NCBI GenBank assembly: GCA_021234535.1
Contig: CM037835.1
Span: 1,426,001 to 1,490,000, forward strand
Length of the DNA stretch: 64,000 nt
DNA from: Stichopus chloronotus
Lineage: Eukaryota; Echinodermata; Holothuroidea; Aspidochirotida; Stichopodidae
Direction of reading: 5' to 3'
Part shown: one piece after another, positions 48,166 through 61,100 of the stretch
Layout: the number at the start of each line of letters is the position of its first letter
Position numbering within the stretch: the first letter of the stretch is position 1
Notes under the pieces: generated by a model
Database searches by the model: none
What the model was told of the DNA's origin: nothing
Seen by the model: the letters and a program-made list of their open reading frames with translations, nothing else
Position numbers and translations under genes: made by a program

Positions 48166-48976
48166 TAAATGTGCCACATATATAACCACAAGGTTTTTAT
48201 GTTAGTGGGATTGGAGTTATTCATTAACAACGTTTTTGCTATTCACTGCAAATCTCTTACTTGGATCAATTTAAAACATAGTAAGAACAATGCTCAGCTG
48301 TGCAATTGAATATTTTGCAGGCTAACGACCAATTAAGAAGAAAGGCACACCAAGATTTGAGGGTAATTGAGCCCTTTGGGATTGCTCCCTGCAACCATAC
48401 AAAAAACAAAATGAAGCATATCTTGTATAGTCTATCTTCCTTTGTTCTCAATAATTTTAATAGTCTGCATATAACATTGAACTGAAATGAAAATGACATT
48501 TTAGAGGCACAATGTCTTGAACGTCACTCTCTCATTCAAGTCACCAATATTTCTGCCGTTCACTGTTATTGTCAACCTCCTATCCGTCCTAGCCAAAGAA
48601 CATAACAGTATTGCAACACTGTTCACTCCATTACCTCTATGAATGTTTGCAAAATATGCACGTTTGTTTCTCATCATCCTCTTGTCTCAAGTCTGACAAA
48701 AAATTGCCCATCCCTTCCTGATATTGTAAAGATCACCATCTCTTTTATAAGCATACAGACGATGTCAATCTCTATCGTCACGTCCAGTTCATAGCGTAGC
48801 ACCTGTTGGTTTAACCTCTAAATGAACAAGCACAATAGAATATATGCATCTTTGGAAAGACAGCCTCCAGTTAGCACGATGAAACTGAGACAATATCTTC
48901 CTTATGGCAACAGACAATTTGTGTTTCCATGGCAACAGAAATTAAGAAGATCTTCAAGGAATCCACAACATGTCTA

Positions 48977-49166
48977 TTATTCTGGAGGTGATGAACTGGT
49001 TGCAGTCTCTCCGTGGATGGGAGCAAAGTAGTTTTCCTGTATCCTCTCCACAAACCTCGTTAAACTTGGGAAACTGTTAACAATGTCAGCCATCTTATCA
49101 TCAACAAGCTGAAATGTAAGGAGACTGTACAGATGACCAAAAACCAGGGCATCCAACTCCGATGGC
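48977..49166 (-). CDS. MTX2: MTX2 coding exon 8 (C-terminal)
   Basis: The acceptor CTCTCTTGTAG is followed by the split codon for Arg214, then PSELDALVFGHLYSLLTFQL and NYF. The protein ends in a short Ser-rich tail and a TAA at 48979-48977. This is the most conserved stretch of metaxin-2. Confidence 0.95.
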
Positions 49167-52100
49167 CTACAAGAGAGGAAGGCATGAAACACCAGTTAAA
49201 CTGATAATCATTTTAACTTCAGTGAGCCAAAGAAATAAAAGAAAACTACCATGAAACTATAATGTGATGAAAACATCCCTATTGAACCTGCTTTATATTT
49301 CAGAATAAACCACAATAACATGTATTTATTAACACAGTCTATCTTCCCACTCGTACAATATTTGGACACTATGACAATGTCATGATGTTTGGAAAATTCC
49401 ACCATTTCATGACAACCCACAGTTTCTGCTTTAATTGATTGAAAAGACAGAACTGATTGCTGCTTACCTATCCAAGAAGAAATAATATTGATCACTCAGT
49501 TTATCTGAGAGGGCTTTGCAAGCTAACTTCAATTCTTCATAGACCTACGAAGAAAGAAGAAAGCAGGAGTCAAAGACAATATTTCAACTCTGACATGATT
49601 GTTCCACCAGTAAAGAACTAGTAGATAAATAGACTTAAACCAATAGATCAGGGTTAATGGAAGATAAAACTTTTTCTAAGAATGTCTAACACACTTTAGG
49701 AGAGGTTTTCTTCCAGTTAAGCCAAAAATATAATCAAAGCATTCCCTTCTTGACAGAAAATTAAGGTTAAGTTCAAAAGTTCAAGTTTGTTCAAAAGTTC
49801 AAATTTAAACTGTGGATTAAGAAGTTTGGTTTCGAGTCAATTTCTTATGCACAATCTTTGCATGATGCATGATTATGAATGCATAATGATAATACAAGAT
49901 CATGGATGCATGACTATGGATGTATGGATCAGTATGCCAGATGATGATGAATGCATGATGATGTATGAATGATGATGCATACATGACTATGGAAGCACAA
50001 TGAAAGATGCATGACGACGGATGCATGACGATGGATGCATGACTATTCATGTGTAAACATGAAGGCATCAATACATATGCATGTATATAGATGCATGACT
50101 AAGAATGCCAGACTGTGGATGCATGACTATGGATGTGTGAAAATCAATGCATGACTATGGATGCATGATGATGGCTGCATAAATATGAATGCATGGCTAT
50201 AAATGCATATGATAGATGCATGAAACCAGACGTAAGATTACAGATGCATGACCATGAAATGCAGGAATATGGATACACAATCAATGGATGCATTCATAAC
50301 AATGGATGCCTGACTATGGATGCATAGTTTTTTATACACCAAAATGGAAGCCTGGTTATGTATGGATCAGAAATCTTTCACCCTGTAGTCCTACTTTAAC
50401 ATAAGGAAGTGAGATTACAACAATATGGTTCAACTGTTGTGGTAATTTAATGTGGTAGGCTATGAACATCAATCACTGACTCATCTGAACAGTCTGTCAT
50501 CTTGTATTTTATGAAGTATCAAGTGTACAAGTATTCTTTTATTTTAATTTTTTCTTTACATACAATAAATGTTATTGCGGAAAAATGCCTTGTTTTCAAT
50601 TATTGTTAATTTTTATAAAGATATTGATGAGACTTGTTGGAAAACATCTTCAATACACTGTCAAACTATACAGGCACAGTGATGTTTACTTAAGTCATTA
50701 AGAGTAAATCATGATTTGTGGTTTAAAAACAAGTGAGACATAAAAAACACATGAATCTGATCGACCAAATTGCTTGGTGGTGAATATTTTGTCAGGCTGT
50801 CGGTCAGTTTTGTTTGCAACAAAGCATTCAAATATGTTGATCATTGAAATTACTTGCAGGGAAAAGTAAAAGGATACTTCAACAGATGTTATATTACTAA
50901 AAACTATACAGATAAAAATTTTTGATTTTTGTTTCTTTTTTTGTGTGGGACTAAAGATGTGGTACTAAAGGTAGTGTGGGACTAACGATATGTTCACCCC
51001 CACAGAAATATTTGCCCCAGTGCTCCACACGTATATGAAAGAGGATGCACAGTTTATAATTTTTGCATCATCTCAACCCATCTGATAAGTATAAGCATTT
51101 TCATAGATTTACTTGTGCTCTCATTAATTTGAGAAATAGTAAAAATGAGATCCCTGTTTCAAGACTGTGCATATGCACCCCATAACACCCAGGAGGTGCC
51201 CCTTCTGGCCATCAGGGAGTTGAAAAACCAAAATTGTCTTGTACACTCTTTGCCAACCAATGGTGGCGCTCTGCTTATATACTCTTTCAGGATTCCAATA
51301 TAGAGAGGGTTGAGACAACTGGGCAACTACTGCCACTTTGTCTCCAACTGTATGACCTAAGTCGTCCCACTGATTGTGCAGTTGGAGGCAAAATGGCACC
51401 TTCAATGGCACCCCCATTTATACAGCAACCATTTAACAGTCATGCCGACACCCACCCATCCCCTGTGATGAGTAGTTGATATTTCTATTACACAGTGCCC
51501 CCTAGAAGCCATTTTCACCCCCTCTGACTCAAATGGATGGCTCTGCCACTGCTTTAATAAAATCCAACCAATATTTTGACTATCTCATGAAATGATTAAA
51601 ATTAATGAAGTTGCAAGAGAAAAGAGGTATGAAACAGATTAAACACATCCTTACCTCCTCTTGTGTCTTCTCCATCCAACCTTGAACTTTAAGGTATCTT
51701 TTGGCTTCCCGCTGCTTGTACCAAGGTAGCAGTTTATTCAAAGGCCAGGGATATGGTGAACCATACCTTGGCTTGGTCACTTTGCTGACGATGGGCTCAC
51801 AACACCATGAGAGATATACCTGTCAGGTGACAAGGAAGCAAAAAACTGGACAGACTGGGCTCCCCTAAACAGCATCACACAATTTAATCATCACACATAA
51901 GTTGAGCAGTTCACAATGGACTGCTTCCCACTGTACTAACTCCTGCTTGAACTTTTTCCAGCAAGCAAACTAGCAACCTTTAAATTTGTCCTTTGCTTCA
52001 CCTTCCTCATAGAGCTACTAAAGTACTAAAACTTTATACAGATATCAACATTTTTCAATGCATATTTGAGCAAAACCAAGGAATAACCAAGATATGTTGC

Positions 52101-55100
52101 ATGGATAACCATTTCAGTAATCGCTTAGTTTTCCAGGGATTATAATACTTTATCTACATATTCCACATTTATGTTTCATGCAAATAAATTGGTCCTCTAG
52201 ATGTAGAGATTACAGCTTATTATATCATGCTAATCTGATAGTGCACCTAAGCTCTCCTTGAAAACCTGGTTGCATGATCAATAAAACATGTATAATCATT
52301 CAGGAATAGCTGAGTTGAAGTACAAAAGAAATGTAATTCACATAGTCTACCATCGGTTAACTAGATTCAGTATCTTATACTGTACACTACCTTTCTGACT
52401 TTCCTTCACTTGCACTCCCACCTCCACTCTCCCGCCCCACTTCCCAAAACAGGTCTTGCCGCTTATGTCCCACACGTCATACAAAATCACTAACGGCAAC
52501 CCAGCAGGATGATTCACTGTTACACTGTAGAGCCATTACTCAGACAAACAACCACTAGCAGAATTGAAGGGTTTCTAATTCTAAACGAACACTGATGCCA
52601 TAAATTCTAAATACTCATCAGCCCAAACAAAAAATAAAGGAGAGAATAAAAAATCATTATATGTGAAATCCTTACCTCGGTGTTGCAAAGTCTGTTTACA
52701 GTCAGAGACATGTAAGCCTTCATCTCTGACCTCTGCGGACCACTGAGCTCACGTGACAAAGAGATACCCTGAAGGACAATAATACATACGTAAAGACCAA
52801 CCTTACTTTCAAAATGGCTAGCTTCATCAATAATAAAAATAACTTCAACATTAAAAATGACTGGCATTTTCTAGATAGCAATCTCATTTTCAAAATGACT
52901 GGCTCCATGAGTTTATAAATCTGAGCTGTGTTCTTTTAGATATGATTGAATCTTATTTTCCTTTTGAGGTGGGTTGAGCAGGTACTTGCAGCTTAATATC
53001 TTACTTCATGTCAACAAGTATACTACCACAAGTAAACAAATGAAGATTTGTAATTTCCTTAGCAACAGCATACTCCTTATTCATACTCCTAGGCTCAAAG
53101 GACATCTGAAGATTTAAAATTCCCTGAGCAGCAGCAAACTAGTAGGGTCACAGGTGTAGGAAGTGCAATTTCATCTGCTGCGAAAGTACTGTATTGCAGG
53201 TTTTTGCAATGTTTTGGAGTTCAGAGTGGTATTGCTATAATCGATTTTAGAAATATGCATGTACCAACTTGAATTTGCCAAAAATTTCTGAGTTTAGTAA
53301 ATTAGCCCCTTGGATAAAAAGCACAATGGCACAATGGCACTGCATTGAGTTCTTCATGATGACTTTATATCAGTACCTGCCTACTAAACAGAACTAATCA
53401 GCAATACTTCTAAAAAAAAATACACAGTATGCATTGTTCAGAAGAAGTCTTCGTTACTCCATATACAGTATGTCAGTCTGTGTTGTACTTGTCTGTCGGT
53501 TTGTTTGTATCAAACATAGTATCCTTAGGAAATTAAATTTACTGTTTTCATCATACGTCCATGTAGAAGGTGTATTTCATCGGTCATTTGTGACTAGTCC
53601 TTTGTTCATCCTTATAGTATTGTATTTATGTTGTTTCATCCTTGTTCACGCGTATACACACAGTTTGAGCTTCGTGTGTTTTTCCAAATAAATTACGGTT
53701 AAAAATTAAATACAGTTAGTACTTAAAGTTACAGTTGAGTGACTCATCATTTTATCCGTTCCAAGGCCTCACCACATGCATAAAGATTTAACAGCGAAAC
53801 TTCACGTTCAGCATGACAACCATGACATGTCTTGTTTTAAATATATGCAGGTGATGAATCGAGCACAATTCACATTAATTCTTTAACAATTGATAGAATT
53901 GTTCTAATCTGTGCCGCTATTAAATGTATACATCTCAAATACCTCTATTGTTGATTGACAAACAAAATAGCCTAACCATGAAAGGTTTTGTAGTGGGCAT
54001 TGATATTTTCCAAAATAGATTTCTCAGTGCACAATCGAAGGAAAGGGATTGAATCGGCTAAAGTGCACACTTATTTCATTCTGTTTGGAAAAAAATACTT
54101 TCGTGCTGGGGCACTGATGTTCTGCGAAACGAAGCGAAACAAAGAAAAATGCAGACATTTCTCTGAACATCTGAATAAAGGTTTAAATCTTTACTGTTAT
54201 GCCCTCGTGAGTATGTGTTAAACGCCTAGACTTCCGTGGTTTCATGTTCGCGCCATACGGTGTATACACAGTATTTATATATAAAATAGGTTTATAACGT
54301 ACATTATAAGTCTGCTTAAATCTGTTGCATTTTTCTTCCCTGCTTCTTTTTTACTCTACCTGTATTATTGGGGGGGGGGGAGGAACTGAAATGTTTGCCC
54401 AAACATTTTCTCGGGTGGGGCAATTGCACTCTTAAAGGGAAATAGGGCATTTAGAATACACCAACATGACATACAAAAGAAACAGTTTTAGTCATTGTTA
54501 AACCATTCAGTCTCATAAATAAACACCTGCCAAAGCTTCATCTCCTCAAAACATTATGCATGTGATGAGTTACGGAAGATGCATCATTTGAATTTTGAAA
54601 AGTTTGGGTGAACAAATTGGTGTTGAGCAACAGATAACTGAGTTTCTATCTGAGAGAAACTTATTTCTTGAAAAGAAGGCTACTGTCCTTCCTTATTTTG
54701 AATAATCTATCATTCTGCATCCACAAATTAACATTGGTTTTAATAATATGGATGTTTTCTGTAAAACAAACGCCCTATTTCCCTTTAACTCCCCCAGGAT
54801 CGACCACCCTGGTATAAAAAGTAAATTGGAGAACTTTTTAAAACACTGTCAAACACCTGGTGAATTTCTTGGTTTCACTTATTGCTCCCTGACGTCATTC
54901 TAGTTTATCTATGGTTTACATCATGTATGACATCCAGGTCAAACGACAAGGTTGTGTTTCTAGATCTGTATTCAGATATTCGGAGAAATATCTATCTATC
55001 TTTCCTTTCTTCCCTTTCATTTCACAGAATATCAATACCCCCAACACGCTAATGATATTTTGCAAAACAGAATGAAATAAGTACATACTTTGGCCTATTT

Positions 55101-58100
55101 GATTGTTTTCCTTTAATTACTGTATGCATTAAGAAGGCTATTTCCCACATCAATGCCACAAATAAACTTCGATGGTTAGGCTTTTCTGTTTTGCAGAATA
55201 TCATAAGCCACAAAAAGATACACCTATTGTACAGGTACGGCATTGTGTGATTGTGTTATTGGCTTGTTCGAACTTAGAAAAAAAAAGCAGTTCAAGTTTT
55301 AAGAGATGTCTTGCAAGAAAGTGAAACAGCTAAATGATTCCTTGCCCCAGAGCATAGGAGACATATTGCAACATGGACCATTAATGAACAGATGTACAAG
55401 GGGACCAATGAGCACTTGAGATCTCATGGAAGAATAATCTTTGACAAGAAATATTGCATTTATGTTACAGAAAAGATCATATTTTTAAAACAAATATTTG
55501 GGGATAAACAGAGTTTCTCATAGGTGGAGTTTCAGTCATTTGTTGCTCATAAACCATTTTCTTCACTCAAACTTTTAAAAATTCAAATGATTCATCTTCT
55601 GCAACCGTGAACTCATCTTATCCCTAACGTTTTGGGGAGATGAAGCTATTTTTTTATTACTGTATACAATGTTGGTGTATTTTTAAATGCAGTATTTTTC
55701 TTAATAAGACTCTGAAAATTTCTTGACATGCAACAAATAAGGAATCTTCCACTAATGGGTAATACAGTTAAATCAGTGTCATACTATACAGCAACAGGAT
55801 GGCGCTCACAGTGTGCTTTAACTTTTGGCAAAGGGCAGTATGATTGTCACAGACTGTCTGGAAATTCCTAAAAATGTCCTACACTTTATGCATGCACAAA
55901 ACGGTCACCTCAATCAGGCATCTGGAGGTGACCATGAACTTCTTCTGGATACCAAGAGAGTTTTCACTGTGATATCAATACGCTCTAAGAGACCTGACTG
56001 CGCTCACCTCCGACACTTTCATGATTTAGAGCAGAGGTCATGGCTTGAGTGACGGTGCAGTTGTACACCAGGCAGGACAGGAGTTTTACTACCAACAACT
56101 GTTTATTCTTGATAGTTTTTTCTCCTGGCACAATGTGTAGAATTTTGTGCAATACTGATCTCAATTGAACTTTGATCTTCAAAGGAGATGAAAGTAAACA
56201 TCAGTTAATTCATGGAGGGAAACCAGCAGGTTAAATGTGTACATCGAGCAATAGTAACCTACATTTCAGGTTTGAAGTTCTCAGGAAATTTACTCTTTGA
56301 TTGAACAATTCTTCCCAATTTCTGTAATGCTTAACAAAGTTGAGCTAAATGAAATACATCTGTCATGTTGTAGCTGAATTGGCACTGAATTGACAATACA
56401 TGTTATTGCAGATCCAGGCAAGAATCTGTCAGTAACACAAACCAACCAACCAAAAAAAAAAAAACAATCCTGTGCATATGTGGTTTGAGAGAAACATTCT
56501 GTGAAAACCTTTTATAGTTATACACTTTTCCTACACTACTATATTACAATCTTTGACCTTTCACAGTGAATTATATTTTCTTATATCTTAACTATTCATT
56601 TATAATAATTGACAGTACTGTAAATCAAACAACCCTGTCAAAGTTGTAAGCAGAATTCAAACCATTCTCTCTATAAGTAGCCAAAGGTTTTCATATTCAC
56701 CTTTATATCCAGGTATTCCACAATGGGATCAAATTCTGACACAATCTGGGGTCCAACCTTGATAAATGGCACACCACCTGTGATGAGAAGAGAAATACTG
56801 TATGTAACAACTTATCTAATGGGTCCATCACAGTAAAAGAAACGAACAACCTTCTACCTGCACAATCTACTGTAAAATTATGCAGGCAAACAAACTGAGC
56901 TTCACAGAAACTTGATATAGTAGACCGCTATCTTCAGAATTCACATAGACCTCCCAAACTCTAGATGATACTTAGAGTGATTAAGGAATTATCTTGGAAT
57001 TTACAGCCCCTTGAATTGTAGGTACTGTAATAAAGGCAGCTGCAAAAGTTTTTGGTTGATTCCCTGCAGAAGCTAGAGTTACTTAAGTTATGACACATTT
57101 GGCACACACAGCTGCAGCTCTTGTAAAATTTGTGGTAGAACTGTCATCAAAATGGTGTCAAGTTGGTAAATGGGACTTATAAAGGGGCCTGAAAGATAAG
57201 TAAGTATATGTCAAGTATGGGTAGTTTGTAATATAGAAAATACAAGACAAGCAATACAGAGAAAATGCAAACAACTGAATACATAATATGAGTTGTGACG
57301 ATCAATCAAAAGCCACATACATGAATGAATACATGTAAAGAAAAGGCAATAAACATCACCTGATGGGGACATGTGTTCTGCATTTGCTCGAAGTCTGAGA
57401 GAAAATGGAAGTTTACACATATGAAGGAGAGTCTTGACGGCCATACACTGAGCTTCTTCTGGTAGAGTGATTTGATCCTCTGCAGTGAGAAAAAAAAATA
57501 GAAGACACTGTCTGCTTACAGAAGTTTATGTGTTAAATTTGCGTCGATCAAAAGCATATTTACAGAAAGCATTTAGAAACAGTGTTATAGAGTTATGTTG
57601 GTCACATCAATACTGTAGAGGTACCTTTCACTTTAAAACATAAGAGTCAGGGCTGTTTTTCTTCTTGCATAAAAAAAAAAGATATTAAAAAATCAGATTT
57701 TTTTCTTCTTTATTGGATTTTTCATTCCTTTAATTCACCTTAAAATTCACCCTCAAATTCTATCCAAACCTTCCACAAACACATGATGCAGAGCAACTTA
57801 GATTATCTGCAAGTAATGTAGTCAATATACACTTTGTTCAATACCCTATGCTCATCTTAATTCCATTATATAATAAAAGTCCTGTTTGTGAACAAACAGT
57901 TTACAGGTAGCTCCCACTTATGTTATGGTTTATGAAAATACACAGGAGTTATGTTCAAAGTGGTGGTCCACACGGTTGGTGTTAATCACATATAATTTTA
58001 TTCTGCCTCTGTTTGTCAAAATCTTTGATTACACAAGCGTTTGTTTATCCTAGGCGATCTTATCTTCATGGTGACACTGCAAGTACTGTATGAGACTCAT

Positions 58101-61100
58101 TGTACACATACTGCAATTAAATACAGTTCACCAATAATGTTCACTGAACTTCACTCCCACTGTACTGCGGCCACTGACCTGTTGACATCAGAATATCATC
58201 TTTAAAGGGAAATAGGGCGTTTAGAATACACCACCATGACATACAAAAGAAATAGCTCTAGTCATTGTTAAACCATCCAGTCTCATCAATAAACACTTGC
58301 AAAAGCTTAATCTCCTCAAAACATTATGCATGTGATGAGTAACGGAAGATGCATCATTTGAATTTTGAAAAGTTTGGGTGAACAAATTAGTTTTGAGTAA
58401 GAAATAACCAAATTTCTATCTGTGAGAAGCTTATTTCTTGAAAAGAAGGTTACTGTTCTTCCTTATTTTCAATAATCTATCATTCTACATCCACAAACAT
58501 TGGTTTAAAAAATATGGATGTTTTCTCTAAAACAAACCCCCTATTTCCCTTTAAGATTATGATAGAAAATTGCTAACACTTTACTGCATACCAGGTGGGC
58601 AACATCATGCATTTGGCATCAATACCAAGGGGGTACTTTATAAAAGTTATACAAACAAGACTGAATGACAGGAATTAGAAACTTTACAAGTACTTTTTTT
58701 CTGTTCATAAAGGGTATACTAGGTAGGACAACAATGACTAAAGTTACTTCAAATGATCATTCTCTACTGGAAATGCAGATTTTGGAAAAGTACAGTGCTT
58801 CATTGAAATCAGTGATTTTGTATGAGGCAAAAATAATGTGCAGGCCAGGAAAGGGCCCCTTAGAACAAAGGACACTCCTTAATTGCTGAAATATGGGTAT
58901 TTGATCAAGTCTTTGAATGGAACACAGGAAATAAGAAACAGCTGCTCAAACGAATTAAGGATAAATATTACATGCACAGCTGCACAATTTCTGTGGAAAT
59001 CTAAAAAGGGCATTTCTTGACATGATCTTAATCATGATTTTAAATATTGATGTCAGTCAATGTGACAGTAATCTAACAACCCTCATGAGAGTACTGTAGG
59101 CCATCAGTAAACACATTCTGATGCTCTTGTGAGGAACAGTCCTACAGTAAGCATGAAATGAACCACCGAGCTACCGCAAAATGAATCTGTGTGACTTGAA
59201 AGGATGCTATTGAATTATTACCACTTCAGAGTATCTTACTGCACATGATTAGCAGGATTCTTCTGCAAAATATTCCAGAACTGCAATTTTTTTAACTAGC
59301 AAAAATGTGTTTTATGTTTGTACAAATGCAGCGATTGAAGTAATTTACTAGCGTTAAAAGAGATGCATGACTAAAGTCAACACAGTGACACTCTGAAACA
59401 CCCACATGACAAGACAGACCATTCAACGATCAACAGGCAAAACATTGGAAAAAAGCCCATTTTTATGAACATTATTTGCTGATATTTATAATGCACTAAT
59501 CTTACTTTGGAAAGGCTGAAATAGTTCCAATTCCTCTTCAATACTCCCTCCTTGAAGGTTGTCCTGCAAACCTGGTGACCCAAGAACATTACAAAATATT
59601 AAAATAACAAATGAAATGATTACAACAAAATGCATATTTAAATTTACAAGCTAACTAAAATGCTTACCTTGTGCAGTACTCTAGTTACTGCAGCCACATT
59701 GTACAGTAATGCATAATTTAGCTGTACATACAGTATGAATCTTTTGCTTGGTTCATACATAGTGTAATGTCTAGTGTTTTCATCAATTCCTAAAACTCAG
59801 AATTGGATAATTTTTTCTCATACACCTCGGGTACCCCGGTACCCAACCAAAATGGCGACTTTACTGTTAAAGTGGAATTTCCATGGTACCTAACTGTATG
59901 AGGAATCTTACTAGTACACTAAAGTATGTACACTTGCCTACACCTTCTCATGAATAGGACCACCTACAGTATTTCCTTGGAGGAAAAAAAGGAAATTCCA
60001 TTTTGAGCTATTTGCTGTGTATGGTAGGTAAACTTTGGCAGGAAGACACAGTGTGTTCACACAGCAGTTGTGTTGTTTTTCCCTTTATGAAGGAATCAGG
60101 TATTGTAGTAAATTTGGATCAGGGTAATAAAATGCCATTCAAGTACAGTACCCACGTATCCTGGTTACCTGTGAAAACTCCAGATACAATTTCTAAAGTA
60201 TCTGATGATATATAGGTCTTATACTTGGTCAGCAAGTGTCGTTAGCATGTTTTATTTTGTGTATTCTTAAGAAACCTACTGTAAAGGTGCACTTTGAGCA
60301 ATTGGGCTGCAATTCTCATATAGGAGTTTTAAGTAGTTTTTAGGTCATAATACCAGGGAATAATTTAGCTTGCATAGCTTGTATAGCAGTTGCAAAGACA
60401 TTGAGTTGTCTGCAAACACTTTGAATCCACATCCAATATTATCAAGTGATGCATTAAGTTGATATTAATAAATTTGTGGTGATTTTGAAAGGTACAATAT
60501 AACCACATGGCAATGCTTATGGTGGATGATCAACTCCATGTATCTTCCATAAAAACCTAGAAAATCCTACTTCTAAAAGCTGAAAATTAGGCAAATTTCC
60601 TAGTGTATGAATCTAATGATCTTGGTTTAGTAAGCTTTTGGTTCATTTTAAATATATGATCCAATCTGGTAGGCACTGTACAGGCTAAAATAAGCCCCCC
60701 CCCCTCCTTTGCCTCTAGCTTGACAAATCAAATTCATCTTCTCACTATAATGCATCCATATGCTGTACCAAGTATAAACTTTTAAAGGAGAAGGAAAGCC
60801 TGGCAATACAGATATCAAAATAGAGCAGAAGTATTTGACAAACATCTTCCCAAAGTTTCATTCAGAGATATTTTTTTCCTATCTTAGTTACATACAGTAC
60901 TTTAAAAATTCAGAGAAGGGCTCTGCCATTTTTGCCTAAGTTGAATGTAAACAAACTTGAGTAAGTTGAATAATGATGTCACATAACCACTGATAGCAGG
61001 AATTTTACTGTATTTCTTTGTTTTCTTTACCTACAGGGTATAATCCACACACACTTATACACATTCTGTATTGAATTACTGAAATGTATCATGCAATAAC

